Shown here: positions 46,779 through 55,617 of the stretch, piece by piece
How positions within the stretch are numbered: position 1 is the stretch's first letter
Layout: each line of letters begins with the position of its first letter
NCBI RefSeq assembly: GCF_014652835.1
Contig: NZ_BMZO01000003.1
Span: 248,001-312,000 of the forward strand
Direction: 5' to 3'
Length of the DNA: 64,000 nucleotides
Source: Limoniibacter endophyticus
GTDB taxonomy: Bacteria; Pseudomonadota; Alphaproteobacteria; Rhizobiales; Rhizobiaceae
Translations under genes and position numbers: made by a program
Notes under the pieces: generated by a model
Databases searched by the model: none
What the model was told of the DNA's origin: nothing
What the model saw: only the letters and a program-made list of their open reading frames with translations

Positions 46779-46855
46779 GCGGTTGTAGCTCAGTTGGTTA
46801 GAGCGCAGGTTTGTGGCACCTGAGGTCGGTGGTTCGACCCCACTCAACCGTACCA
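46779..46855 (+). tRNA. tRNA-His (GTG anticodon)
   Basis: A 77-base cloverleaf: acceptor GCGGTTG pairs with CAACCGT, anticodon stem CAGGT/ACCTG with loop TTGTGGC (anticodon GTG), T loop GGTTCGACCCC, and encoded CCA. The base before the acceptor is T rather than G-1, and the discriminator is A73 rather than C73, the alphaproteobacterial departure from the usual tRNA-His identity. Confidence 0.97.
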
Positions 46856-47200
46856 TTCCCTTCTCCCAGTAAGTTCATATGTCACTCGGACTTGCGGGGA
46901 GATGGGAAACATCTCCAGGAACTTCTCTTCGCGAACTCATCGTCTTTTCGGGATCCTCATCTGCCCTTGCCGTGCTCGTGAAGGAGTGGCGATTATTTCA
47001 GTGAAAGCTTACATAAGTAAAATTTAATGTAATTATATACAACGCCGACTTATCGCGTTGTATGTAAGGGAAACTGTTCTTTCTAATAAAAATATCTGTG
47101 AAAGAAATAATTCACCAATATAATTCACTTGTTTGAAAACTGTGGCTCATACATTCAGGCCGTCAACACGAAACGACCCGAAGGGTGGGGGCCTACATAA
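46856..47200. promoter_or_regulatory. Upstream region of the Flp pilin gene with inverted repeat
   Basis: About 345 bases with no gene. It contains a 9+9 inverted repeat, ATACAACGC at 47037-47045 and GCGTTGTAT at 47055-47063 with a 9-base spacer, and a strongly AT-rich zone around 47000-47150. The repeat lies about 140 bases before the pilin ATG and could be an operator or a hairpin of an upstream RNA. Confidence 0.4.
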
Positions 47201-47383
47201 ATGAACTTCTTACAGAAATTTCTCAAGGATGAGTCTGGTGCAACGGCAATCGAGTACGGCCTGATCGCTGCGCTCGTCAGCGTTGCCATTATCGGCGCCG
47301 TCACAACACTTGGCGATAAACTTGGCGAAACATTTGGGTTCATTAGTGATGAACTCGGCAAGGCACCGACAAAGACACCGTAA
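47201..47383 (+). CDS. Flp-family type IVb pilin
   Basis: A 60-residue prepilin: MNFLQKFLKDESG followed by the Flp-type ATAIEYGLIAALVSVAII motif with the cleavage glycine and the conserved Glu-Tyr pair. After prepilin peptidase (CpaA/TadV) cleavage it would polymerise into a Flp pilus. It stands alone; no cpa/tad genes are in the window, so it needs machinery encoded elsewhere. Confidence 0.92.
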   Translation: MNFLQKFLKDESGATAIEYGLIAALVSVAIIGAVTTLGDKLGETFGFISDELGKAPTKTP

Positions 47384-47406
47384 ATTCTTTTGTCGGACAG
47401 GAACAT

Positions 47407-47432
47407 AAGGGGCCGGTTTGCCGGCCCTTTAT
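47407..47432 (+). terminator. Terminator of the pilin gene
   Basis: AAGGGGCCGG, loop TTTG, CCGGCCCTTT form a ten-pair stem with one wobble, 24 bases after the pilin stop, followed by a short T run. Confidence 0.75.
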
Positions 47433-47600
47433 TCCGGATATATAAATGTATTATTTCCCGTAAGATTTTTCTGCTGTTCAGCCGGATCGCGTTTTGTCCT
47501 TCTTATTGCGATCGTCAGGGCCAAAGACCACCTTCCCCGCCCGAAAAAGGGCTACGATCATGAAAGCTCATATTGCCGTGGGTCTGCGGAAAGTGAAGAG

Positions 47601-49019
47601 CTAGAACAGTTCTTCCTGCGTACTGGTTCGGCTGCGTAACGTCTTCTTCTTCGGTTTTTGCTGCGGCGCAGTTCCGTTTTGCGCAATTGCATCCAGCGAG
47701 CCTTGCGCTAGCGTAATAGTCAATGACTGGCCTGGCTGCACGGTTTCCGCATTGCGAAGAACAGTACCATGTTCATCTGTCACCAGGGCAAAGCCGCGGG
47801 CCAGAATCGCTTTGTGCGACAGCGTGGCGAGAAGACGGGCGGCGCGTTCAAGTCGGGATTGGTCGCGTTCCAGCTTAAGACGGATTGCGCGGTCCCGCTG
47901 TGCGGCCGTCCGATCGAGGCTACGCCGTGCGTCTTGTGTTCGCTGCACGAGACGCGCGGGCGTGAGACGAATTGCGGAGAGATGCGCGCGCTTTCGCTCG
48001 GTCGAAACAACGAGAGCGCGTGACAAGCGTCCGGATGCCTCGTCGAAGCGGCGTCGTACCAGGCCAAGCAATGCATCGGGCGAGGGGAGAGCGCGTGCTG
48101 CGGCGCGCGTTGCTTGGCGTTTTCGGTCGAGTTGGCGGGAGGTTCCATTGGAAAGGCGCGCGCTAAGCGAGGCGAGTCCGGCTTCGAGTTCAGCCTTCAC
48201 CGGTACGGCCATTTCGGCAGCGCCAGTTGGCGTTGGCGCGCGCCGGTCCGCAACATGGTCGATCAACGTCCAGTCCGTTTCGTGGCCGACTGCCGAGATT
48301 ACTGGAATTGTCGAGGCCGCAACCGCACGGACGACCGCCTCCTCATTGAAACCCCACAGATCTTCAAGACTGCCGCCACCGCGGGCCACGATCAGAAGGT
48401 CGGGTCGGCTGGCTTCAGCCATTGCATTAAAGCCCGCAATGGCTGCGGAAACCTCCGATCCGCACGTCTCGCCCTGTACGCGCACCGGCCAGACAAGCAC
48501 ATGCACGGGGAAACGATCGCGCACCCGGTGCAGGATATCGCGAATCACCGCGCCGGTCGGCGAGGTGACCACCCCGATGGTTCTCGGCAGGTAGGGCAGC
48601 GCACGCTTGCGCGCCTCCTCGAAGAGCCCCTCCGTCGCAAGCTTCTTGCGTCGCTCCTCAAGCAAGAGCATCAGTGCGCCTGCGCCAGCCGGCTCCAGCG
48701 TGTCGATAACAATCTGGTACTTAGACGATCCGGGATAGGTGGTGAGCTTGCCCTGTGCGACCACCTCCATGCCTTCTTCGGGCGCAAAGCGCAGTTTGCT
48801 CATCGTGCCCCGCCAGATCACAGCTTCCATGCGGGCGCGATCATCCTTCAGGGCGAAATATGCGTGCCCGGACGAATGCGGACCGCGATAGCCCGATATC
48901 TCGCCGCGTACGCGCACATTGCCAAAGACATCCTCAACGGTGCGTTTCAATGCACCGGAAATTTCGCTGACGGTGAATTCGGTCGCGTTCGTATTGGTGG
49001 GAGTGGACGATTCGCTCAT
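47601..49019 (-). CDS. xseA: Exodeoxyribonuclease VII large subunit
   Basis: A 472-residue XseA. The N-terminal OB-fold domain ([29 protein letters not shown], in part about 14-42) binds DNA, and the nuclease domain has [18 protein letters not shown] (about 157-174), [21 protein letters not shown] (in part about 212-232) and [23 protein letters not shown]-type catalytic residues. A coiled-coil region rich in Arg/Ala follows. With XseB it degrades single-stranded DNA; xseB is not adjacent. Confidence 0.94.
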   Translation of the reverse strand: MSESSTPTNTNATEFTVSEISGALKRTVEDVFGNVRVRGEISGYRGPHSSGHAYFALKDDRARMEAVIWRGTMSKLRFAPEEGMEVVAQGKLTTYPGSSKYQIVIDTLEPAGAGALMLLLEERRKKLATEGLFEEARKRALPYLPRTIGVVTSPTGAVIRDILHRVRDRFPVHVLVWPVRVQGETCGSEVSAAIAGFNAMAEASRPDLLIVARGGGSLEDLWGFNEEAVVRAVAASTIPVISAVGHETDWTLIDHVADRRAPTPTGAAEMAVPVKAELEAGLASLSARLSNGTSRQLDRKRQATRAAARALPSPDALLGLVRRRFDEASGRLSRALVVSTERKRAHLSAIRLTPARLVQRTQDARRSLDRTAAQRDRAIRLKLERDQSRLERAARLLATLSHKAILARGFALVTDEHGTVLRNAETVQPGQSLTITLAQGSLDAIAQNGTAPQQKPKKKTLRSRTSTQEELF

Positions 49020-49115
49020 GAGGCGATTGGTGCAGCTAAAAATGTCGAAAGCAAGAGCCTGAATGGATCAAGGCAAAAGCCTCCACTGGCCTAATCAATA
49101 AGAGATGAAAATCAT

Positions 49116-49251
49116 TTGGATGTGAACTATAAGGGTTTTATACGCTCTGCCGGAACTCCGTCATGCGTTTCCAGATTGCGAGGAGTAGCTCCGTAAGGTT
49201 CCCCTTTGCTCCTCGCCTTCCTGCCCGGTCCCTTCGACCGGGCATTTTTTT
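49116..49251 (+). ncRNA. Candidate orphan small RNA
   Basis: A plus-strand unit with no gene: TTGGAT (49116-49121), 17 bases, TATACG (49139-49144) as a sigma-70-like promoter, then a predicted transcript from about 49151. It holds a short CGGAACTCCG hairpin, GCGAGGAG (49178-49185) pairing with CTCCTCGC (49209-49216), and a strong terminator TGCCCGGTC-CCTTC-GACCGGGCA with seven T's (49222-49251). The loop contains CTCC and CCCC runs that could pair with ribosome sites. The terminator cannot serve the genes on either side, which are on the minus strand. Confidence 0.6.
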
Positions 49252-49263
49252 GTCGAAGCCCGG

Positions 49264-50202
49264 TCAGCGTTTCATGAACTGATCAAAAATCGACTTCATG
49301 ACATCGCCGGTGTCAACGTTGCTGTTGCTTTGCGTCCCCGTTGTTCCGGGCTGAAACATCTTGCCGAGAATCTCGCCAAGTGGATTGTCGGGTGCGCTCT
49401 GCGACGTCTGGCCACTCGGCGCATGGGAGTCTGGTTGGTGATACTCGGGTTGCTGCGCAGCGCCGGTTGCCGCGCCCCCCTTGCTGCCCAGGAAGCTGTC
49501 GAAGATATTACCGAGCGCGTTGTCGCCCCCTGGCCGGGGAGCGCTGCCGTTCTGTGAAGGTGCCCGTCCCGCGCCGGCTCCCTGGAGCAAGCCGCCCAAC
49601 AGATCGCCAAGTCCACCGCCACCACGTGAGGAGGACGGGGCGGCGCTGCCGCCTCCCAGGATGCTGCCGAGAATATCGCCGAGGCCGCCACCGCCACCGG
49701 CACGGCCTTGTCCTGCGGAGATCTGCTCGAAGATCTGGCCGAGGATGCCGCCATCCTGTCCGGCGGAAGCTCCTTGGACTTGTCCTGTCGACTGCTTGAA
49801 CAGGCCTCCCATCACCATGGCTGCCAACGCCGGCAGAAGTTGCTTGATGATATTGGCGTCGATACCTGTTGCCTTGGAGGCTTCGGCTGCAACCGCACGA
49901 CTCAAATCCTTTGACCCGAACAGATGGCCCAATATGCCGTTGCCTTCGGCCTTTCCTTGCGCGGAAAGGGCTTGCGCCGGATCATCAAAATATTTTGCAT
50001 GCTTCCCATCGGAAAGGGCCTCGAGAAAGTTCGCGGCGCCCTGCGGGCTAGCGGCGTTTCTGGCCAGGCCTTGGCTGAGGGCAGGCAGAACCGCTTCGAT
50101 CACCTGCTGCGTCTCGCCCTGGGAAAGGCCGTATTGCTGGGAAATTTGCTGGACGTTCTTGCCGCCATCGGCCTTGATGATGAGATCTGACAAAGAAAAC
50201 AT
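49264..50202 (-). CDS. DUF937 domain protein, glycine-rich
   Basis: A 312-residue protein with an N-terminal DUF937 domain (GGKNVQQISQQYGLSQGETQQVIEAVLPALSQGL, in part, about 12-45; ILGHLFGSKDLSRAVAAEASKATG, about 94-117; LLPALAAMVMGGLF). The rest is low-complexity Gly/Ser/Pro/Gln. ATG 50202 follows AGGGGA. Function unknown; proteins of this type are common in Proteobacteria and are probably cytoplasmic. Confidence 0.82.
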   Translation of the reverse strand: MFSLSDLIIKADGGKNVQQISQQYGLSQGETQQVIEAVLPALSQGLARNAASPQGAANFLEALSDGKHAKYFDDPAQALSAQGKAEGNGILGHLFGSKDLSRAVAAEASKATGIDANIIKQLLPALAAMVMGGLFKQSTGQVQGASAGQDGGILGQIFEQISAGQGRAGGGGGLGDILGSILGGGSAAPSSSRGGGGLGDLLGGLLQGAGAGRAPSQNGSAPRPGGDNALGNIFDSFLGSKGGAATGAAQQPEYHQPDSHAPSGQTSQSAPDNPLGEILGKMFQPGTTGTQSNSNVDTGDVMKSIFDQFMKR

Positions 50203-50356
50203 GACGAGTATCCCCTGTTTCTGCAAGCCGATAGTGGCAAGCGCAGTACCGGGTGTGATCATCTTCTCAAAAAAGAGATGCCGCAAGTGAAATGCGGCAT
50301 CTCGCGGCGGTTGTTCTGCGTGCAACGTTTAGAATGTCTTGCGGCTACCTACTGAA

Positions 50357-51730
50357 TCAGAAGGCTTGTTCCAGAAACAGCGGATCGATCGAGTTGCCCC
50401 AGCGCAGGTGGTAGGCGGTAAGCAATTCCTCCGACAGCGTTGTGCCACGCGCCACAACCTCTTCCAGTGGTGACAGGAAGTGTGTTTCGTCGAAGCCTTC
50501 CGAATTTGTACGGTTACGGTTTTTCAAACCCAGGCGGGAAATGGCAAGGGTCTCGCGAGCGAGTTCACGCATGGTTGTATTGCGGAATGCAGTCGCCAGA
50601 GCCTTCACAGGCACCGTGTCGCGCATTGCCTGTACTTCCTCAAAGGTCCAGTCGCGTGTCAGTTGTTCGGCGGCATCGAGCGCGGCTTCGTCATAAAGCA
50701 GTCCCACCCAGAAAGCCGGAAGCGCGCAGATACGCCGCCACGGCCCGCCATCTGCACCGCGCATTTCAAGAAATTTCTTCAAGCGTACATCGGGAAAGAG
50801 TGTGGAGAGGTGGTTTGTCCAGTCACCCAGGGTTGGTTGCCAGTGAGTAAACTCGCCCTTTGCCTTACCGTCCATGAACTGACGGAAGGTCATATGCGTC
50901 ATGTCGATGTAGTGGCCGTCGCGTATGACAAAATACATAGGCACATCGAGCGCCCATTCTGCATAATCGGCAAAGCCGAAATTTTCCGAGAATGCGAATG
51001 GTAGCAAGCCGGAGCGCTGGTTATCAGTGTCTCGCCAGATTTCGCCACGCCAGGAAAGCAGCCCGTTCGGCTGTCCGTCGGTAAAGGGCGAGCTGGCGAA
51101 GAGAGCCGTCGCCAAGGGCTGAAGCTTCAGCGAAACCTGCATCTTTCGACGCATGTCGGTTTCGGATGAGAAGTCGAGATTGACCTGGATCGTAGATGTC
51201 CGAAACATCATGTCCAACCCGTGGCTTCCAACCTTAGGCATATAATTCTTCATGATCGCATAGCGCGATTTCGGCATTTGCGGCGTTTCCGCAAAGGTCC
51301 ATTTGGGACTGCCGCCAAGCCCGAGGAAGCGAATGCCGAGCGGTTCGGCAATCTCGCGTAGCTGGGAAAGATGGGCGTTGCCCTCACGGCAGGTCTGGTG
51401 GATCGTTTCGAGCGGAGCGCCGGAAAGCTCGAACTGGCCGCCGGGTTCCAGCGAAATGGCGCCCTGTCCTGTAGGTTCGACCAGTCCGATGATATTGCCG
51501 GCATCCATGATTGGATCCCAGCCGAGCGTCTTCTGCATGCCTTCAAGCAGCGCTTTGATGGAACGCTCCCCTTCATAGGGCACTGGCGCATTACCATCGA
51601 CGAAAAACGGGAACTTTTCGTGTTCCGTGCCGATGCGCCACTCCTCCTTCGGTTTGTTGCCGCGCACGAAATAGCCGACCATTTCGTCGAAACTTTCGAT
51701 CGGTCTTTCGTCAGTCGTATCGCGCGCCAT
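50357..51730 (-). CDS. gshA: Glutamate-cysteine ligase, plant/alphaproteobacterial type
   Basis: A 457-residue GCS2-type ligase making gamma-glutamylcysteine, the first step of glutathione. ATG 51730 follows GGAG. Motifs are EEWRIGTEHEKFPFFV, the GGQFELSGAPLETIHQTC segment (about 98-115) with catalytic glutamate, MMFRTSTIQVNLDFSSE (about 173-189) and DVPMYFVIRDGHYIDMTHMTF. This is the plant-like GshA rather than the enterobacterial form. It follows rsmE by about 130 bases. Confidence 0.94.
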   Translation of the reverse strand: MARDTTDERPIESFDEMVGYFVRGNKPKEEWRIGTEHEKFPFFVDGNAPVPYEGERSIKALLEGMQKTLGWDPIMDAGNIIGLVEPTGQGAISLEPGGQFELSGAPLETIHQTCREGNAHLSQLREIAEPLGIRFLGLGGSPKWTFAETPQMPKSRYAIMKNYMPKVGSHGLDMMFRTSTIQVNLDFSSETDMRRKMQVSLKLQPLATALFASSPFTDGQPNGLLSWRGEIWRDTDNQRSGLLPFAFSENFGFADYAEWALDVPMYFVIRDGHYIDMTHMTFRQFMDGKAKGEFTHWQPTLGDWTNHLSTLFPDVRLKKFLEMRGADGGPWRRICALPAFWVGLLYDEAALDAAEQLTRDWTFEEVQAMRDTVPVKALATAFRNTTMRELARETLAISRLGLKNRNRTNSEGFDETHFLSPLEEVVARGTTLSEELLTAYHLRWGNSIDPLFLEQAF

Positions 51731-51860
51731 GGCGGTCTCCGGAAGCACTCATGAGTTCAATGTCGCAGCTTGATGGCCAAGCTCCGGCATCCTCGCAAGC
51801 AAAAAATGATGATCATTCCTCAACGCGCGTTGAAAACGCGATCTGCTGAGTGTTCAAGAA

Positions 51861-52601
51861 TCAGGATTTCCAGTCTCCCGCCACAGCTTGGAGTACTGCC
51901 ATCGCAGCCACGGCTGCCGTATCGGCACGCAGGATTCGCGGGCCTAGCGGGATGGGGGTAACGAAGGCCGCGGCTCGCAGCATCTCGCGCTCGGCGGCGG
52001 AAAATCCGCCTTCGGGACCAATGATCAGCCCGAGTTTTTCTCGGGTGAGCTTTGAGAGCGCAGGCAGAGGATCATCGCCCTCCGCCGCTTCGTCACAGAA
52101 GATCAGCGCACGTTCCGGGTCCCACTCAACGAGCAACGCATCAAGCTTCATCGGCTGGCGCACCTCCGGCAATGACAGGATGCCGCATTGTTCCGCTGCC
52201 TCAACAGCATTTGCCTTCAGCTTGTCGATTTGAAGCCGGTGATTCTGAACATGTTGGGTGATGACGGGAATCAGCGTCCCCGCCCCCATTTCCACAGCCT
52301 TCTGTATCATATAGTCGAGCCGCCCGACCTTGAGCGGGGCAAAGCAGTAGATAAGATCGCTTGGAGGCGACTGCGGGCGTTCCCGGTTCGTTGCACGCAG
52401 AGAGACGCCTTTTTTGGTGATCTTCTCCACAACGGCGCGCCATTCGCCGTCCCGTCCGTTGAAGACGAGAAGCTCCGTACCTTCTGCGTAGCGCAGCACA
52501 TGCGCCAGATAGTGGCTCTGCTGATGATCTGCCTGCAAGGATGCACCCTCATGGAGAGGGGAATCGATGAATAGGCGCTGCATTTTATAGTTGGCTCTCA
52601 T
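51861..52601 (-). CDS. rsmE: 16S rRNA m3U1498 methyltransferase
   Basis: A 246-residue SPOUT methyltransferase that methylates U1498 of 16S rRNA. The N-terminal PUA-like part contains QQSHYLAHVLRYAEGTELLVFNGRDGEW, and the C-terminal SPOUT knot contains LIIGPEGGFSAAEREMLRAA (about 200-219) and LGPRILRADTAAVAAMAVL. ATG 52601 (MRANYKMQRLF) chosen; ATG 52583 is an alternative. It heads a likely rsmE-gshA unit. Confidence 0.93.
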   Translation of the reverse strand: MRANYKMQRLFIDSPLHEGASLQADHQQSHYLAHVLRYAEGTELLVFNGRDGEWRAVVEKITKKGVSLRATNRERPQSPPSDLIYCFAPLKVGRLDYMIQKAVEMGAGTLIPVITQHVQNHRLQIDKLKANAVEAAEQCGILSLPEVRQPMKLDALLVEWDPERALIFCDEAAEGDDPLPALSKLTREKLGLIIGPEGGFSAAEREMLRAAAFVTPIPLGPRILRADTAAVAAMAVLQAVAGDWKS

Positions 52602-52840
52602 GCGCACAGAGATGAAATGCGCAGCCTTTCGGGTCAAGCACTTCGAAGCTTCAAGTTGCAAAAACATCACTTGAAAAGAAACTCATGAATTAAACCGACG
52701 CGGGGGCTTTCGCCATCAGCAGCGTCCGTCTAGAGAGAGCGCGACCTGTCAAAGGCGGGTTCGAACGGGAACCCCTTAGGCTGTTAAATATTATGGTAAC
52801 AGTCTGTTGCAAAAATGGCAGGCAGGAAGGCCAAAAAGAG

Positions 52841-52981
52841 ATGTCCGCAATGAAGACCACGCTTCTGTCGCTATTCTTGCTGTCGGGCATCGCTGCCTGG
52901 GGAACCGCCATCTATACGGCGCATGCAGGTTCGGATCATGCTGTGGTGGTTGACGGCTACGGTGTCTCCGCGGCACACTAA
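52841..52981 (+). CDS. Small exported or membrane peptide
   Basis: A 46-residue frame starting MSAMKTTLLSLFLLSGIAAW, with one hydrophobic stretch that looks like a signal peptide and a possible cleavage at AHA-GSD. AAAAAGAG precedes the ATG at 52841 (an in-frame ATG at 52850 also fits). It overlaps the stop of the convergent phosphatase gene by four bases. No family recognised; coding status is a modest guess based on signal-peptide-like composition and a ribosome site. Confidence 0.45.
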   Translation: MSAMKTTLLSLFLLSGIAAWGTAIYTAHAGSDHAVVVDGYGVSAAH

Positions 52982-53733
52982 GCCTCGCCGGCTTGAATAA
53001 TTTTCTTTTCCGGACCATCGATTACAAGCGCGGAAAGTACGCCGCGTTTCCAAGCATGTGTGTCCAGGTTGACGCGGTTCGGCAGCATTTCGACCTGCTT
53101 CGTCGGTGTGTGTCCGTGGACGATCACCTTAGGGTGCAGTCCGTCGCAATCGAGGAATAGTTTCCTGATCCACAAAAGGTCGTCGTGCTCCTGGTTTTCC
53201 AGCGCGACCGTGGGGTCGATGCCTGCATGGCAGAAGAAAAAATCTCCTGCCACATAGCGATCCGGCATGTTACGCAACAATTCGACATGCTCAGGCGGAA
53301 TTGCCTCGCAAAGCGCCTGATGCCCACGGGCCAGTGAAAGCGGATCGGTAAAATCGATTTCGATTCCGTAGGAACGTGCGGTGGCATCGCCGCCGTTCAG
53401 CGCAAACAATCCTTCGCCACTCGGATGATCGAGGAACTCGACCATCGCCGCGTCATGATTGCCGCAGAGGATATGAATATCCGGAGCTGCGCGAAGTTGC
53501 GACAAGCGCTCCAGGACCTGGCGCGACTGCGGCCCGCGATCAACATAGTCTCCGAGGAAGATGATTTCGCGCCTGCTGGCTCCGCGTTCGGCAAAATCCA
53601 GCGCGATAGAGCGCTCCATGGCCTGCATCAGGTCGTAGCGACCGTGAATATCGCCAATGGCATAGAGGACGCAGTTCTCTGGACCGCGTGCTTGCGAAAG
53701 AGAGATCTGGTGAGTGTGCGCGCTATCGTTCAT
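52978..53733 (-). CDS. PPP-type metallophosphatase (ApaH/serine-threonine phosphatase-like)
   Basis: A 251-residue two-metal phosphatase with the PPP motifs in order: YAIGDIHGRYDLM (about 24-36), FLGDYVDRGPQSRQVL (about 58-73), ILCGNHDAAMVEFL (about 88-101) and VIVHGHTPTK (about 208-217). It may act on phosphoproteins or on dinucleoside polyphosphates; sequence does not decide. It lies upstream of nothing on its strand and about 55 bases from hisG. Confidence 0.87.
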   Translation of the reverse strand: MNDSAHTHQISLSQARGPENCVLYAIGDIHGRYDLMQAMERSIALDFAERGASRREIIFLGDYVDRGPQSRQVLERLSQLRAAPDIHILCGNHDAAMVEFLDHPSGEGLFALNGGDATARSYGIEIDFTDPLSLARGHQALCEAIPPEHVELLRNMPDRYVAGDFFFCHAGIDPTVALENQEHDDLLWIRKLFLDCDGLHPKVIVHGHTPTKQVEMLPNRVNLDTHAWKRGVLSALVIDGPEKKIIQAGEA

Positions 53734-53788
53734 CGGTTGATGAGTACACAATGCAGGCATCGCCGCAACTGGTTTTGACGTAAAGACG

Positions 53789-54490
53789 CTAGGCCAGATT
53801 AGCCCTTACCTTCTCGGCGACTTCGCTTAGCAGCGCCGCATCTTCACCCGAACGTTCTCTGCGCGAGGAAATGAGGCAGGCCTGCGAACGCAGTATCACA
53901 CCGTCGCGAAGAACCTTGAGATGATTGGCCGTGAGCGTTGCGCCGGAGGAGGTGATATCGACGATGACGTCCGCCATGCCTGCTGCCGGAGCACCTTCGG
54001 TAGCGCCGAGGCTTTCAACGATGCGATAGACCTGAATGCCGTGTTTGCCGGAGAGGAATTGCTGTGTCAGGCGCCAATATTTGGTGGCGATGCGCAGGCG
54101 GCGATCGTGACGCTGACGGAACTCGGCCGCGACATCGTCAAGGTCGGCCATGGTTTCCACGTCCAGCCAGACATCCGGTACAGCCAGCACAACATCGGCG
54201 TGTCCGAAGCCGAGCGGCGTTTCGATCACGCACCGCTGATCCGCGTCGGCGAGCTTCTCACGCAGCAGATCTTCGCCGGTGACACCAAGATCGACTTTTC
54301 CGGCGCCCAGTTCGCCGGCAATTTCGGAAGCGGAGAGAAACGCGATTTCGATATCGTCTCGGCCTTCGACCGTGGCGCTATATTTGCGCTGGTCTTCCGG
54401 GAGGCGTATGACAAAGCCGCTTGCAGCCAAGATTTCAAGCGTGCGTTCCTTCAGGCGCCCCTTGGAGGGCAGGGCGATAGTAATGCTCAT
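53789..54490 (-). CDS. hisG: ATP phosphoribosyltransferase, short catalytic form
   Basis: A 233-residue HisG_S, the first enzyme of histidine synthesis. It has [17 protein letters not shown] (about 4-20), [14 protein letters not shown] (about 64-77) and [20 protein letters not shown] (about 174-193) with the PRPP-binding loop. It lacks the C-terminal regulatory domain of the long form and therefore needs HisZ, encoded just upstream with a 4-base overlap. Confidence 0.95.
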   Translation of the reverse strand: MSITIALPSKGRLKERTLEILAASGFVIRLPEDQRKYSATVEGRDDIEIAFLSASEIAGELGAGKVDLGVTGEDLLREKLADADQRCVIETPLGFGHADVVLAVPDVWLDVETMADLDDVAAEFRQRHDRRLRIATKYWRLTQQFLSGKHGIQVYRIVESLGATEGAPAAGMADVIVDITSSGATLTANHLKVLRDGVILRSQACLISSRRERSGEDAALLSEVAEKVRANLA

Positions 54491-55614
54491 TTGCCTGTTT
54501 CTCCAGCCAGCGCCTCGACCCGATCGAGCCAGACCGAGAAACCGACGCCTGGAATTTCCTCGCGCGCGCCGAGCAGTGTCAGAAGCCTGTCATAGCGACC
54601 GCCACCAGCCAGAACAGCCTTGCCGCCGCGCGGAGCGATCTCGAAGACGAGACCCGTATAATAGTCGAGTGGACGACCGAAACCTGCATCGTAGATAAGA
54701 GCATCACGCTTCAAGCCGTGACGCTCCATTGCCTTGATGCGGGTTTCGAACATTTCGAATGCGCCGTTCAGCACTAGTCCGGCCTTTCCGGCAAAATCGG
54801 CAATGGCATTCGTGGCTTCGCCAAGCGGGGCTTTCAAGGACAGAAAATCCTTCAGCGCCTGCATCTGGCTTTCGCCGAGTTGCACTTTCTCCAGCGCAAG
54901 CTTCTCGCTCAGGCGTGTGGCGATCTCCTGCGGACTGCGCCCGAGGCTTGGGGAGAGGCCAGTCTCCGCCATGCGTTTCTCGATATGAGCGATAAGCGCG
55001 TCCTTAGTGCTTGCAACCCGCGCTGTTTCCGCATCAAGCGTGGTGCGTGCGCCATTGTCAGCCAGATCGTTCAGCGACTGTGAAAGCAGATCGGGCGATC
55101 CGAAAGCGCGTGCGAGGCGCTTTTGCCAGCCGCGCGGAAGGCCAAGGCCTTCGAGCACAGCTTCGAAAATCGCCTGATCGCCAAAGGTTACCGTAAGTGG
55201 AACTTTCGGCAGGAGGCGCGAAACTAGCTGATGCGCATCCGCAATGGAGCGAGCATCGGCCGCTGCTCGATCCGTTTCGCCGAGATCCTCGATCCCCGCC
55301 TGGAAAAAGGCGCTGCCGCCGGTACGACGCTGGCGGAAGACTTCTCCCAGATAGGCATAGCGCAACGGCGTTCCCGCCTGCTTGGCAATATGGTCGCGGC
55401 AGACTGGTATTGTAAACTCAGGGCGCAGGCAAAGCGTCTCGCCTGTTTCGCTTTCAGTCAGGAAAATGCGTGAACGCAAATCCTCACCGGCCATGTCGAG
55501 AAAAGGATCGGCAGGCTGCAAAATGTCGATCTCGACGGTTTTTGCCTCACGCTCTGCAAAAAGCGCATAAATTTCCGAAGCGATCTTGGGAAAACGTCGT
55601 TCGACCGGCTGCAT
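54487..55614 (-). CDS. hisZ: ATP phosphoribosyltransferase regulatory subunit
   Basis: A 375-residue HisRS-like protein without aminoacylation function. It retains class II folds ([46 protein letters not shown]) and a C-terminal [20 protein letters not shown] segment, but the length is short and the anticodon domain is missing. It forms the hetero-octamer with HisG_S. It lies 3 bases after hisS and overlaps hisG. Confidence 0.93.
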   Translation of the reverse strand: MQPVERRFPKIASEIYALFAEREAKTVEIDILQPADPFLDMAGEDLRSRIFLTESETGETLCLRPEFTIPVCRDHIAKQAGTPLRYAYLGEVFRQRRTGGSAFFQAGIEDLGETDRAAADARSIADAHQLVSRLLPKVPLTVTFGDQAIFEAVLEGLGLPRGWQKRLARAFGSPDLLSQSLNDLADNGARTTLDAETARVASTKDALIAHIEKRMAETGLSPSLGRSPQEIATRLSEKLALEKVQLGESQMQALKDFLSLKAPLGEATNAIADFAGKAGLVLNGAFEMFETRIKAMERHGLKRDALIYDAGFGRPLDYYTGLVFEIAPRGGKAVLAGGGRYDRLLTLLGAREEIPGVGFSVWLDRVEALAGETGK

Positions 55615-55617
55615 ATC

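Noticed and set aside
47418-47639. Open frame of 73 codons after the pilin terminator
   Set aside because: No ribosome site, no likeness to known proteins, and it runs into the 3' end of xseA on the other strand.
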